Made by a program: the position numbers and the translations under genes | The notes under the pieces: model-generated | Database searches by the model: none | What the model saw: the letters and a program-made list of their open reading frames with translations, nothing else | Told to the model about the DNA's origin: nothing | Shown: one piece after another, positions 47,096 to 57,769 of the stretch | How positions within the stretch are numbered: the first letter of the stretch is position 1 | How the letters are laid out: the number at the start of each line of letters is the position of its first letter | Assembly (NCBI GenBank): GCA_949317995.1 | Contig: OX439041.1 | Coordinates: forward strand, 10,924,001-10,988,000 | Source: Acholoe squamosa | Lineage: Eukaryota; Annelida; Polychaeta; Phyllodocida; Polynoidae | Direction: 5' to 3' | DNA length: 64,000 nt

Positions 47096-47911
47096 GTGTG
47101 TCTTCAACCTTTTAACCCTTAATGGCCTCTAGTACATTACATTACCAGACCTTAACACACATGACGGGCTGGTAAGTTTACCCATCTTAACTTCACCAGT
47201 GTATATATCCATGTCTCAAATTGGAAGTTCGCCATTAACTTAACAGCGATGGAGCAATAAGTGATTTTCCTTGAAAATCCCATGTTCTCCTTGTCCAGGC
47301 AAAAACCATGTTGCTGCTTCCCATACAAGTCTAGGATTGATATATCTAACTATCCGAAACCAGTGGGACTTTCATATTTCATAGACAAAGGTCCGATTGG
47401 TTAGTTCTGTCTGTTGGATCTTTCACCATCCTACAAGATAATGATAATTTCTGATTGTCTTCTTCAAGTAAAACAAGGGGGGAGGGGGTGGAGAGAAGAA
47501 GAGAGATAAAGGTACATGAATAAATAAATAAAAGCAATTAATTAATTATTCAATTAATAAATGAATATAAATAAATGAATGACAGCTCGCGTGCCATCTT
47601 CTTCTGTTTTCATCTTAAAGTACTAAGTATCTAAACACGGCTATAGAAAATCATGGGTCGCCTTATCCCCTTTGTCTTTCTATTTAGTTTGCTTAAGAGA
47701 CATTTCACCCGCAGGCCGACAACTTAAGGTAATGTAACTGCGTGTGCCTAACGCTGAATGTCTAGGTGTATCTGACATGCATGTATAGGGTGAGGGTCAC
47801 ATAATAGCCTTTTTGTTTTTAGTGATTGGAGACCTGAAGTTTCCCACAAGGTGTGAGTGGGTGGAGGACACATATAATGTATAATCTATGGGGGATGTTT
47901 GTTAGTCTAAA
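47096..47911. other. Intergenic or intronic, nothing supported
   Basis: A short (AATA)n-like tract lies at 47520-47580. No coding frame was seen. Confidence 0.3.
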
Positions 47912-48112
47912 GCCCTCTAATGGCCGCTAACGCATTAATGTATCATGTCAATTGGTCGTCATGATGCATGAATGCTGCCCTGGCGACTGAACGGTTTGAT
48001 ACACTCTCAGAGGGTTGGCGGGATGATGCACCAATGAAGTGTTAGTGAGACTACACGCATCATGACGACCAATGGGAATGATGCACTCCTATATTCGCGG
48101 TATTTTAAGGGT
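47912..48112. repeat. Palindromic TTAA-type repeat, copy
   Basis: It runs from 'ccctctaatggccgctaacg' to 'tattttaagggttaa', internally rearranged (centre 'ctctcagagggttgg' retained, hairpins shortened). Confidence 0.65.
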
Positions 48113-48400
48113 TAAATGTAACTGGACATAGGGGTGGGACAGGGCACGTGGGCAATGTAGGCGTGTGTATGGGGGATGGCATATCTATAGTAGGAGTGGG
48201 AGGGGATGATCAGCTGGTACATATGGAGTCAGACCTGTGTTAAACAAGGTAAGCGTTTTTTTTCTTTTCTTTATTTATCTATATTTTACAATTTTCTCTC
48301 TGGCTCTCTGGCTCAGTCTGCCTGTCTGTCTGTCCCTGCCTCTGTTTCCCTTTCTTTCTGTGTCCGCCTCTGTCGGTCTGTCTCTGCCTCTGTCCCTATT

Positions 48401-48405
<5 letters not shown>

Positions 48406-48481
<76 letters not shown>
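48406..48481. repeat. (TC)n microsatellite
   Basis: A nearly pure TC tract, preceded from 48297 by TCTG/TCTC-rich sequence. It creates artefactual Ser-Leu open frames. Confidence 0.95.
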
Positions 48482-48484
<3 letters not shown>

Positions 48485-48539
48485 TTTTCCTTTTAGAATT
48501 TAAAAACAAAATCCACAGATTTCCTAAATATTGCAATAC

Positions 48540-48790
48540 CTCCTGTATAAGGCTCCCCCAGTGTACAAGGCTCAACCAGAGTTGAAGGGACTGTTAAAAA
48601 GCACAGCTGGGGCTTTATTTTAAGCAATCTAATAACCTTCCTATTTTATGATATCCAACTGCGGGTAGTGCTATACGGCATCCATCCTCGCATATAAGCC
48701 GTGCTTTTTTTATTCAGGGTTATACATGGCATACCTCGTGTATAAGGTGTACCCTGAATTAATGATATGCAGAAAAGTCTACTCGTGTAT
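48540..48790. repeat. 'tataag' dispersed repeat fragment
   Basis: 'gtataaggctccccc', 'gcatataagccgtgc' and 'gtgtataaggtgtaccctga' are variants of the motif tandemly repeated at 9988-10214 and scattered at 3061-3190. Confidence 0.45.
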
Positions 48791-48795
48791 TTACT

Positions 48796-49015
48796 CTCTA
48801 AGGGCCGCTGGTGCAGGAATACATCTTGCCCATAGGTCAACATGATGCACCAATAAAGTGCTGGCAAGACTGCTCACCAGCACTTCATCAGACCAGGCAT
48901 CATGCCAACCCTCTGGGTGTACATCAAACCCTGTGGGTGAGTTAGAATGTAGCCAAGGCTGCATTCATGCATCATGACGGCCAATGGACTTGATGCATTG
49001 TGCTGTTAGCGGCTT
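48796..49015. repeat. Palindromic TTAA-type repeat, copy
   Basis: It begins 'tctctaagggccgctggtgc' with the first hairpin intact. The right end is diverged. Confidence 0.65.
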
Positions 49016-49273
49016 TTTTGTTTAGGTCAAACTGGGCATAGGGGGGTGACACGGTGGGTGGATGAGCAATGGGGGGTGTGTTTTCACTCCGATGCCAGAT
49101 GCAGTTAGGCCAATGGGGAAGAAGGTAAGTTTTTCCTCTTGAACCTACGATATTCATTCCATTATCTCAAACTTCCTTAATCAATATCAACTATAACAGC
49201 AATGAAAATATTTATAACATCGACAGCGACAAGAGTGATAGCAAAAGCAGCAACATTTCTATAGCAAACGCAC

Positions 49274-49551
49274 CTGCAGTAGAGAGATAACACTCGTCTA
49301 CAGGACAAAAGAAAACCAGGCGATAGGGTGAAAGCTGAGGGTCCATCAATGCGATACCATATAAGCCGGTAGCGGCGAGATAAGCACTGATAACAGATAT
49401 CATGAAACTCTGATCAGTACACCAAGGCATTATTTCTATCCTGACACTCCCAGAAGTGAATGTTAAACAAAGACACATCAGACAAAAGGAGCGAGGCTGT
49501 GATAATCCTCCTTGCTGGCGATAGTGGCGGATTTTTCCACAGTGTGTATAT
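49274..49551 (-). CDS. Candidate internal exon with membrane segment
   Basis: It is open for 92 codons between acceptor TTTTGGTCCAG (49552) and donor GCAG|GTGCGT (49273). It encodes 'MCLCLTFTSGSVRIEIMPWC', 'FMISVISAYLAATGLYGIAL' (a hydrophobic stretch) and 'SPYRLVFFCPVDECYLSTA'. Several Cys and third-position variety make it look protein-like. No family is recognised and no partner exon is proven. Confidence 0.3.
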
Positions 49552-50160
49552 CTGGACCAAAATAACCCTGAAAAATAGGGGGTGTGAGACTTTCTTTTCC
49601 CTTTCTATTAGCAAAAAATAGCCAGGCCTCCTCCTTTTCTTGATCCTTGTTACAGCATGGGGCTACCCTACATGTATATGAGAGAGTATAGATGTCTCTA
49701 CATTCTATGTGTATATCTATCTAACTGAACATGGGGGGAGGGGGAGGGGGGACACTCATCCAGATTTGGATTCCATGTGTAAACAGGATTATAAAGAAAG
49801 GGGTCTTTTATGGCCCTGGGCACGGGCCCATCATTTTGAGGGGATTTTGAAGGGAAAGGGGTAAATTTCGAGGCAGAAATATTGAAGCATTTTCAATTGC
49901 ACTATAGTGTACTATTCTCATGGCTGTTTTTCTTTAGATCACTTTTTTGGTTCCTTCGAAGGGTTAGGGGTTATTTCTTTTGTTTGGTTTTCCCCCTTCA
50001 TTACGGGGTGTTTTTTTTTTGGTACCCCCTTTGATCTAAGTTCTATTAAAATGTGATGCGTCTGTACACTTGGTTAGGGTACCAGCTCCCTCGAGCCATG
50101 TTTGCACGTGGAAACTATAGAAAATATAGGGAGTGCCCCCCTCCAGGATAGAACAGTGCT
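49552..50160. other. Intergenic or intronic, nothing supported
   Basis: Homopolymer-rich DNA. No gene or repeat border was seen. Confidence 0.3.
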
Positions 50161-50533
50161 TAGGCAAAAAAAAAAAAGTTGATTTTCCGGTAACATGCTC
50201 AAAAGTTTTGAGGTCGGTAGGTCGGATTTTTTTTTTTTTTTTTTTTTTTTTAGTAAGGGCGTACCTGGGGGGTACCTAAGACATCATACAGTCATACTTT
50301 GCTTGTTTTTCCCTGGATACCAAAGGGGAGAATTATTTCGTGTTTGAAATATGAGAAAATAATGGGGAAATACGTGTATATATTTCGAAAACGAATTATA
50401 AAGTAAAAACTTTGGAAATTTTGAAAAATCTTCAAAAACTCCGAAAAAAATCTTCAAAAAAATCTGAGGTCGGCCCCTTTGAGCTGAGGTCGGTCGGGTG
50501 ACCGCAACCTTTTTTTTTTTTTTGGCCTTAGTA
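50161..50533. mobile_element. Poly-A/T-tipped MITE, TIR ttaggc(a)n
   Basis: The left end 'ttaggcaaaaaaaaaaaa' pairs with the right end 'tttttttttttggccttag'. Internal 'gaggtcggtaggtcgg' and 'gaggtcggtcgggtgacc' repeat. Internal words ('cggtaac', 'ccgacc') link it to the element at 53840-54183. Confidence 0.55.
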
Positions 50534-50674
50534 CCCAAAAATGATTCTGGATGTGTATTATATATTCTATATTACAAGGGGTAAACTGCAGTCATGTGAC
50601 ATAGCGTGTCAGGGTACAACAGTACAACATGGGGTAAGTTCTTGGCACTGTGCCCTTGGGGGGTGATAAACTAC

Positions 50675-50760
50675 CTGAAATCTGGACCATCTTGCTGCGG
50701 ATCAGGTTTGCAAAAAGTCCAGTGTGTTTACCAACTACAGTACCCAGCAGGTCAACATCC
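50675..50760 (-). CDS. Candidate short internal exon
   Basis: 86 bases on the minus strand between CCCCCCCCAG and TTTCAG|GTAGTT, open in one frame: 'DVDLLGTVVGKHTGLFANL' then 'IRSKMVQIS'. Phase is 1 at its end. It is short, so chance is a real possibility. No family is recognised. Confidence 0.25.
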
Positions 50761-51092
50761 CTGGGGGGGGGGTGGCTGCTCAAGTCGCAAAAGATGAATA
50801 CCCACTCCAAAGAGCAGAGGCAGTGAGACTTTAAGATAGGGGGCGGTAACTCAAAGCACCTCAAATAAAGGGGTGGTTATTTTAGCGCGTGTTGGCGAAG
50901 TGGGTGCTTATCCTTCCTGTAAGGTGTAAAATTAATCAAATGTAATGAGTTCAAAGTTTTTGTATTATAATTCACACCCTAACTTCTTTCACAAAAGTGG
51001 ATGCTGTTACTCAAATGAAAGGCGCAGTGAGTTCATATCCCCTGAACTTTGGGGCTGGTGACTTATGTCAGTTTATTGAATGGGGCCAGTTA

Positions 51093-51391
51093 GGGAGTGA
51101 TCATTTTTTAACAACAGGGGGGGGGCTGGTGGGTTTGAGGGGGGGTCAGAATTTTTTCAACCCCTTGACCGGGGGGTTAGTATTTTCAACCCTTCTGATG
51201 GGGGGGTCAAAATAATTTCACCTGTTTTCAGTGGAAAACCCCACGCGCTCCTATAGGCTAAAAGGGGATGTTTGTGCATGTCCCTTATGGGGGGGGTAAA
51301 AAAAATTTTACCCCCCTCGAGGAGGGTCGAAAATTTTTTTTGCGCAAACCCACCAGCCCCCCCTCCCCGTTGTTTAAAATTAATCACTCCC
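51093..51391. mobile_element. PIF/Harbinger-type MITE, TSD TTA
   Basis: Inverted ends 'gggagtgatcatttttt' and 'aaaattaatcactccc', continuing through 'aacaacaggggg' / 'ccccgttgtt' and 'ctggtgggttt' / 'aaacccaccag', are flanked by TTA on each side (51090-51092, 51392-51394). The interior is G/C-run rich and non-coding. Confidence 0.75.
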
Positions 51392-51394
51392 TTA

Positions 51395-52164
51395 GATCCT
51401 TAAGATTTAGGGGGTCGGTAGTTTGGCAGTCAGTAAGTACCATCATAGAGTAACCCCCCTCCCCCCTCCAGGGTCAACATCCAGTCTGACTCTGAGACGT
51501 CAGGTATATATAGGAGGGGACAGGGAGTGGTGGTGGTGAGGAGAGATCAGGGAAGTTAAAACTTGACACCTCCAGGGTATAGAGAAAACAGCATGGTTAT
51601 ATAGTCGCAGGTATGTTGTTCATGTTTTCATATTACTTTAAACGTAGATATTTTAGCGGGTATAAATTTTCGCGAATTTGCATAAAAAGACATTTTTGCG
51701 TGTATTTAAATTCGCGAATTTTCGATTTTATTGGCTGGAGAGGAATGCGGCATTCAAATTAGATTAATTAGAATAAACACCAAAGAAAAAGAAAGAAAAA
51801 TAGAATAGAGAAATATGCATTCTTCTCAAAATTCCCCTGTATTCTAGTGCTTAAATAGAAATGTAATATACAAATACAGATTATAATGGAATAAACACAA
51901 AAATAGCGAGTAGAACTGCAGTTGGGCTACACTCTACATTTTTCTCAACTTATTATGGTTTTGTCTTCCACTTCTAACGTGGTGGAAAATGTTCAATGAT
52001 ATGCATGTACTTTGATCATTGGATTCAATGCCTCCACACACAGTTCACATTTCCCATGTATAAATACACCAGTATCTGCATGTATGTATGGGCACTGGGT
52101 AGGCGGGGGTGGGGGGGCACCTAGGGCTAGTATCCATATTTAACCCTTCCAACATGACTCCTTG
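51395..52164. other. Intergenic, possible promoter-like patch
   Basis: 'gtatatatagg' at about 51511, ~95 bases before a donor-like 'gcaggtatgt' at about 51608, could be a promoter with a noncoding first exon. There is no coding support. The rest is AT-rich. Confidence 0.2.
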
Positions 52165-52412
52165 CTTTAAACCTTTGAAGGCTTCATGTCCATTTGTCAT
52201 CATGAGGCAAGAATGCAGCCCTGGTGAGTAACTCGCCAGGGCTACATTCATACATGCTTCAGACCCTATGGGGCTGATACACAAACTCCCGGAGGGTCGG
52301 CATGATGCACTAATGAAGTGCGGGCGAGCAGTCTTGCCAGCACTTCATTAGTGCATCATGCCAAACAATGGACAATGCTGCATTAATGCATCAGTGGCCA
52401 TTAAATGGTTAA
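52165..52412. repeat. Palindromic TTAA-type repeat, full copy
   Basis: It contains both 'gccctggtgagtaactcgcc' and 'gaagtgcgggcgagcag' hairpins and the 'ggagggtcggcatgatgca' centre. It ends 'cagtggccattaaatggttaa'. It is followed directly by the 35-bp satellite. Confidence 0.78.
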
Positions 52413-52433
52413 CAACTTAACTATTTAAACATT

Positions 52434-53023
52434 TGAAGGTTGCTGGTGCATCATGCCCATTGAAGGCTGCTGGTGCAGGAGTGCATCATGCCCATTGACG
52501 GCTGCTGGTGTAGGAGTGCATCATGCCCATTGAAGGCTGCTGGTGCAGGAGTGCATCATGCCCATTGAAGGCTGCTGGTGCAGGAGTGCATCATGCCCAT
52601 TGAAGGCTGCTGGTGCAGGAGTGCATCATGCCCATTGAAGGCTGCTGGTGCAGGAGTGCATCATGCCCATTGAAGGCTGCTGGTGCAGGAGTGCATCATG
52701 CCCATTGAAGGCTGCTGGTGCAGGAGTGCATCATGCCCATTGAAGGCTGCTGGTGCAGGAGTGCATCATGCCCATTGAAGGCTGGTGGTGCAGGAGTGCA
52801 TCATGCCCATTGGAGGCTGCTGGTGCAGGAGTGCATCATGCCCATTGAAGGTTGCTGGTGCAGGAGTGCATCATGCCCATTGAAGGCTGCTGGTGCAGGA
52901 GTGCATCATGCCCATTGACGACTGCTGGTGCAGGAGTGCATCATGCCCATTGGAGGCTGCTGGTGCAGGAGTGCATCATGCCCATTGAAGGTTGCTGGTG
53001 CAGGAGTGCATCATGCCCATTGG
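52434..53023. repeat. 35-bp satellite, about 17 units, derived from the palindromic repeat's end
   Basis: The unit is 'gaaggctgctggtgcaggag' followed by 'tgcatcatgcccatt' (35 bases). Most copies are identical, with a few carrying single changes (ggaggc, gacggc, gttgc). The first unit is short (27 bases). The unit equals the outer end of the TTAA-type palindromic repeat ('aaggccgctgatgcaggag' then 'tgcatcatgcccattg'), and the array runs on into more of that repeat at 53020-53060. Because 35 is not a multiple of three, open frames through it cycle all frames and are artefacts. Confidence 0.95.
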
Positions 53024-53434
53024 TCGGTATGATGCACTGGTGAAGTGTGAGTCCACTCGCTATAACACTTTAATGGAACAACTGTATCACTCTACGTTTA
53101 AGCATCAGGACACAAAATGTCCACACAGACAATATGTGAGGGGTATTGTGGTCAAAATGTGCTTTGTGGACATTTTGTAGCACCTTCTGTGGCCATTCTA
53201 TAAGAGGGATTTTGTCATGTGGACACATTGAGTTGTGGGGCTAAAAGAAAAACAGGATAACACACAAGACCTGATATTCGCATTGAGATCAATTGGGAGG
53301 GGAGTCAGAAACCTGACCATGGAGCAAAACAATGTCATTTCTTCCTTCAAATTCTCCCTATTTTTCCGTTAAGAACTCTATAGGTGAACTCCCCAAGTGT
53401 CCATATAGTGCACCTCCTGATTGAAACTTCTCAC

Positions 53435-53578
53435 GCCTGTGTGATAAATACTTTGACATGTCTGCGACGCACATAAAAGAAGAATCAGGCCAACTGCCGA
53501 AAGTAGCAATCCGTAGCGATCATAGATTAGTTCACGTCTTAGCCGCAGAGGGCGCCTCGGTTCGCTGTTGGAGGCCAT
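53435..53578 (-). CDS. Candidate first exon of a small membrane protein
   Basis: ATG at 53578 opens 48 codons ending at GGC|GTGAGA: 'MASNSEPRRPLRLRRELIYD', then a hydrophobic helix 'YGLLLSAVGLILLLCA', then 'SQTCQSIYHTG'. A basic N-terminus before a helix suggests a signal anchor. Upstream (53600-53690) are repeated CCAAT motifs and CACGTG. No family is recognised. Later exons are not proven. Confidence 0.35.
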
Positions 53579-53724
53579 TGGAGGCAGAGGCCATTGGAGG
53601 CAGCAGCTTTAGGTTTAAGTTAAGGTTCAAAGACAAAGGTTTCTGTGCGGTATAATGACCACGTGATCATAACCAGACGCTGAGCCGGCGTCTATGGTAC
53701 TTGGAACTGGCAAACCCTTTGAAA

Positions 53725-53830
53725 GCCACACGATGCCTTCAGCTTAATGTCCCTTTGGTGGCATGATGCACAAAATGCAGTGCCTAGGGTGTCTACTCTC
53801 CAGCGCTGCATTGGTGCATCGCCCTTGGGC
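53725..53830. repeat. Palindromic TTAA-type repeat, fragment
   Basis: 'ggcatgatgcacaaaatgca' and 'gcgctgcattggtgcatcg' mark an internal fragment. Confidence 0.5.
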
Positions 53831-53839
53831 CAAATAAAC

Positions 53840-54183
53840 AAAAGGTTTGTTTCCAGTAACCCGACCGACCCTAGCAAAACAGGGGAAAAAAAACTTTTTT
53901 TTTTGTTATTTTGAAGTATTTTGTCTCATTTTTTCATATTTTAAGGAAATTTTTCATTACTTTTTGAGGATTTTTCCTGTATCCTTTTCATGTTCTTCCC
54001 CTCTCTTACAGCTGTCATTTTCCCATCATTAGTTTACAATGAAATAAAAAAAAAATGATACATCCATTGATATGTGCCCTAACATTTCCTATATAAATAT
54101 AAAAAAAAATAAAAACAAGAACAAAAAACATCCGACCTACCTACCCTAGCTCTTTGAGCTTTGTTACTGGAAACACACCTTTT
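53840..54183. mobile_element. MITE, TIR aaaggtttgtttccagtaac
   Basis: The left end 'aaaggtttgtttccagtaac' pairs with the right end 'gttactggaaacacaccttt'. Subterminal 'ccgaccgaccctagc' recurs as 'ccgacctacctaccctagc' on the same strand near the right end. The interior is poly-A/T rich. It is related to the element at 50161-50533. Confidence 0.65.
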
Positions 54184-54334
54184 ATTTTTCTTGGCCTTGG
54201 CTGTGTGTCAGTCCTGGAGAATCTGCATAATGCTTGGATGAAGTCCTGGGGAGTTACCAACCAGGGCTGCCTACATTATTAATTGTGTTCATGTAAGGTC
54301 AAAACCTTATCCTCATTATTTTTTTCTTTGACAG

Positions 54335-54474
54335 TTAGGGGATCTCGTGTGTCAGGAAATGTACAGATGGCCCTTTTTGGACCTCGTTACCTGGACACCA
54401 CAACTTGTTGTTATTTTGTATTTGTTGCTTTTCTTATAGTCCTAATCACTGTGATGATTGACCCCTGGGTGTGA
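54335..54474 (+). CDS. Candidate terminal exon with C-terminal membrane helix
   Basis: After a strong acceptor (poly-T, CTTTGACAG) the frame gives 'RGSRVSGNVQMALFGPRYLD', then a helix 'CCYFVFVAFLIVLITVMI', then 'DPWV' and stop. An alternative frame ('LGDLVCQEMYRWPFLDLV', stopping at 54438) is equally open, which weakens the call. AATAAA occurs at about 54881. No family is recognised. Confidence 0.28.
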
Positions 54475-55257
54475 GCCATAATGTAAGGAAGGTTTATGTA
54501 CATTAATTAGTGCACTCAATATATAAGTAAGTATACATCTTCTTCTTATAGGTGTACTAATATGACCCCATGTACAGTTGAAGGGTGGGCCATGATTTTA
54601 ACACCTGTTAAAGCTGATTAAGTGTTCAGGTACCAACTAATCACAGACAAAGACTCGCCAAGGCAGTTTACCTCTATATGCGCCGTTCCGTTCTCCATAT
54701 GTGAATCAACTCAGTAGTTAGATACATATCCACTTCTTACTTTGTCGCATTTCATATTTTACATTTGAAACTCACTAGTATTACCTTTGAAGCATTTTGA
54801 CATCTGACAGAGAGCACTTTGATATGTGTGGTTGCTGTATATATATAGTCTGGTCAAAATGATTTTAAATGGAGTGTCGAAATAAACGTGCGCTGAACTA
54901 TTATGAAATAATCATCATAATTATATCAAGCACACTTGATGACCAAAAGTCACGATCCGAAGTTGAACTCATGATGGTGTAAACAAGGGATGAGGTGAGG
55001 AGAAAATTGCGAATACAATATATCTATATACACATACAAATATGTACATTAACTCCCACAACCCCCTCTCTCCCTGCAACATCCCCCCCTCCACCAGCAC
55101 AACCAAACCTTTCAATTCTCATCATTGTCTGTCTATCATTGTCTATCTGTCTCTCCTTCCCTCTATACTTCTGCCTCCGTCTCTCCCTCCCTCCTTCCAA
55201 CCATCTCTCTCTTTCCTTCCCCCTTACTTCCCTTACTTCCCTTATCTCCCCTGTCTA
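54475..55257. other. Intergenic, nothing supported
   Basis: Apart from the possible polyadenylation signal near 54881, nothing was recognised. Confidence 0.3.
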
Positions 55258-55443
55258 TCTGTCTCTGTCTCTGTCTCTTTCTCTGTCTCTGTCTCTCTCT
55301 GTCTCTCTGTCTGTCTCTGTCTGTCTCTGTCTTTCTCTGTCCCTCTCTGTCTCTGTCTCTCTCTGTGTCTCTCTCTCTGTCTCTCTCTCTGTCTCTCTCT
55401 GTCTCTCTCTGTCTCTCTGTCTCTCTGTCTCTCTGTCTCTCTG

Positions 55444-55520
<77 letters not shown>

Positions 55521-55571
55521 TTCTGATCTCAAACCTCTATAGATATGTCTCTCCCCAGTCATTGCTCCTTT

Positions 55572-55622
<51 letters not shown>
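55258..55622. repeat. (TCTG/TC)n microsatellite complex
   Basis: TCTG/TCTC repeats (55258-55460) pass into pure (TC)n (to 55517), with a second pure tract at 55575-55622. Large Ser-Leu and Arg-Glu open frames here are artefacts of the repeat. Confidence 0.95.
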
Positions 55623-55623
<1 letters not shown>

Positions 55624-55795
55624 TCTTCTACTGTTGGGTATATATTATGACCGGGGTCCCTGTAACTAGTCTTACATATACATTACGTGTACATGTATAT
55701 GTCCACGTCCGTTCTTTCAACTCCTATGTCTGCCCCTGGTCTGTGTAGGTGTGTACTATAATTATGGGGTGTGGGGGGTCGTCGAATACATGAAC

Positions 55796-56240
55796 CCTAT
55801 AATGGCCGCTGATGCAGGAGTAAATCATGCCCATTGGTCGTCATGATGCACGAATGCAGCCCTGGCGAGTAACTCACAAGGGCTGCATTCAAGCACTATA
55901 TATGGGGTGAATACACTCCAGGAGGGTTGGTAGGATTCTGCAATGGACCAGCTAGCACATGCCATGCTTTTTACATCACTTTTACGTGATCTCTATGTAA
56001 AACTCATCACTTTTACATAGAAGTGATGTAAATTGTATATGACGTGTGCTAGCTGAAGAAGTGCTCGTGAGTCTACTCGCCAGCACTTCATGGTTGCATA
56101 TCATACCGACCAATGGGCATGGTGCACTCCTGATAGCATGCCCATTATGTATCTTGTAATTCCTAGAGTGTTGATGCACTCCCACAGACAGGCTGACATG
56201 ATGCACCAGCATAGCGCTGGCGAGTTACTCACCTGAATCA
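55796..56240. repeat. Palindromic TTAA-type repeat, extended copy
   Basis: It begins 'ccctataatggccgctgatg'. It contains the 'gccctggcgagtaactcac' hairpin, the centre, and a later second unit. It is interrupted at 55949-56055 by another small palindrome. Confidence 0.7.
55949..56055. mobile_element. ~107-bp palindromic insertion
   Basis: The tips 'cagctagcacatg' and 'gtgtgctagctg', and inner 'ttacatcacttttac' / 'acatagaagtgatgtaa', are inverted. It lies between 'caatgga' and 'agaagtgctcg', where the host repeat normally reads caatgaagtgct. Confidence 0.6.
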
Positions 56241-57689
56241 TGACGACATAGAACATAAAACTGGAAACTTCATGAACACCTTAGCGCGTAAGTCTGTGTG
56301 AGACATACTGATTAAATTAATGATTGTCTAAACCCTGTATAATGCCTACATTATGTGATAACCATATATCTAAAACTACGTTAAAATGTAATGAGAAAAC
56401 AGGACAACTCAATGAGCTATTCAATGTTCGTTATATAGTTATAGGCGGACAGGTACAGAGACAGACTGATAGATAGACATACGGACCGATAGACCGATAG
56501 ACAGACAGACATTTTAGAAAGATACATGTGTAAATGGAGACAGAATAATAGGTGATGCTAGACATAATTGAACAGCATGTTTTGATATTCAACTCCAGAA
56601 CACTTTTTCTCACTCTACAATGTGAAAGAATAGTAATTGTTAGCAGCATATACAATAAGTGTTATGATATATAGTATGTATCTTCACCCCCCTCCTCTGC
56701 CACCCTCCCCAAGACCCCCACCCAACACAGCCCGCAACTTTCACACACCTCCTGTATATATATATATGGCAAGCCAACTATCACACTCAATAACAGAGCT
56801 TCTCAATACCTGAGATTATAAATGTGATATCTGATTTCAAGTCCTAAACGTTGATATGATATCAAAACTCCTAACTCTCATATCAGAATTTCTGATATCG
56901 GAGACAAATGCAGAGTCGGAGACTATCATATGAAAGACTCAGAAATACTCTGACCACAGTGTTACAAATTATTACACTATATTAAAAAAGGCATTACTAG
57001 TTCGCTGGTTATGGAATCGAAATTATTGACTGCTTCAGCCTTGAGTACCCTTGGGGTACCAGATGAAGCAAAATTTTTGGACTGTGAAGCAGTTAGGAAA
57101 GTCTCAGTTAACTCGATTTTTCTCACATAGCTTGTCCAATAAAATATTTAAGAGGTTTGTTGAAGACATATCTCTCTTCTGAATTAATCTAATTGAGAAA
57201 TTTCAATTGTATTTCAAGAAACAGTATTTATCACACATAATCTCACAAAGAATTTCATTCAAAACTGCATTGGCTGCCATCTTGAATCACTACTCAAAGA
57301 TAACGGCACTCCCCCAAGTGTCACAAATAGCGGAAACTCCTCAATCTCATTTTACCTGCATTTTACACATCGACAGCTTCAATTTGATATGTCATATGTC
57401 TAATTCTGATAGTTACTTCCAGAGATATTCCCTAAAACTCAAACCTCCAAGAGAATAGGGTTGGAAAGTGAAAAGTTGTTTGCCTTTGCTACATTACGCA
57501 CTGTTGCTACGTTACGCATCGCTAATTTACGTAATTCTTATGTAATACTCCAGGGGGCAGCACTGAACAGCACACTTTGGGCTGTATGGAGGGCACTGTG
57601 TCTGGCTGCGTTGGGGGGGGGGGGTACAGTTAATGGGGGGTACAATTTGCCCCAACTATCTAGTGGCGAAGCCACTAGTTATATCAAAA

Positions 57690-57694
<5 letters not shown>
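56241..57694. other. Intergenic, irregular repeats
   Basis: 'gatatcaaa' and 'tctgatatcgga' words at 56780-56960 are the start of the array continued at 57770. The frame at 57207-57458 has no recognisable features. Confidence 0.35.

Positions 57695-57748
<54 letters not shown>
57695..57748. repeat. (AT)n microsatellite
   Basis: An uninterrupted AT tract of ~54 bases. Confidence 0.95.
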
Positions 57749-57751
<3 letters not shown>

Positions 57752-57769
57752 AACCTCGGGTATCAAAGA

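Noticed and set aside
48206-48503. Ser-Leu-rich open frames
   Set aside because: Same cause: a (TC)n tract.
52434-53023. CRISPR-like array
   Set aside because: Units abut with no unique spacers, and the host is eukaryotic. It is a satellite.
52718-53043. Repeating Cys-rich open frames ('ECIMPIEGCWCRSASCPL')
   Set aside because: Artefact of the 35-bp satellite read through in cycling frames. There is no start context or conservation.
53458-53655. Plus-strand 65-codon frame over the candidate first exon
   Set aside because: The opposite-strand frame has a better start, hydrophobic helix and donor. This one has no such support.
55163-55669. Long open frames rich in Ser-Leu (plus) and Arg-Glu (minus), up to 224 codons
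   Set aside because: They are translations of (TC)n and TCTG microsatellite sequence, not genes.
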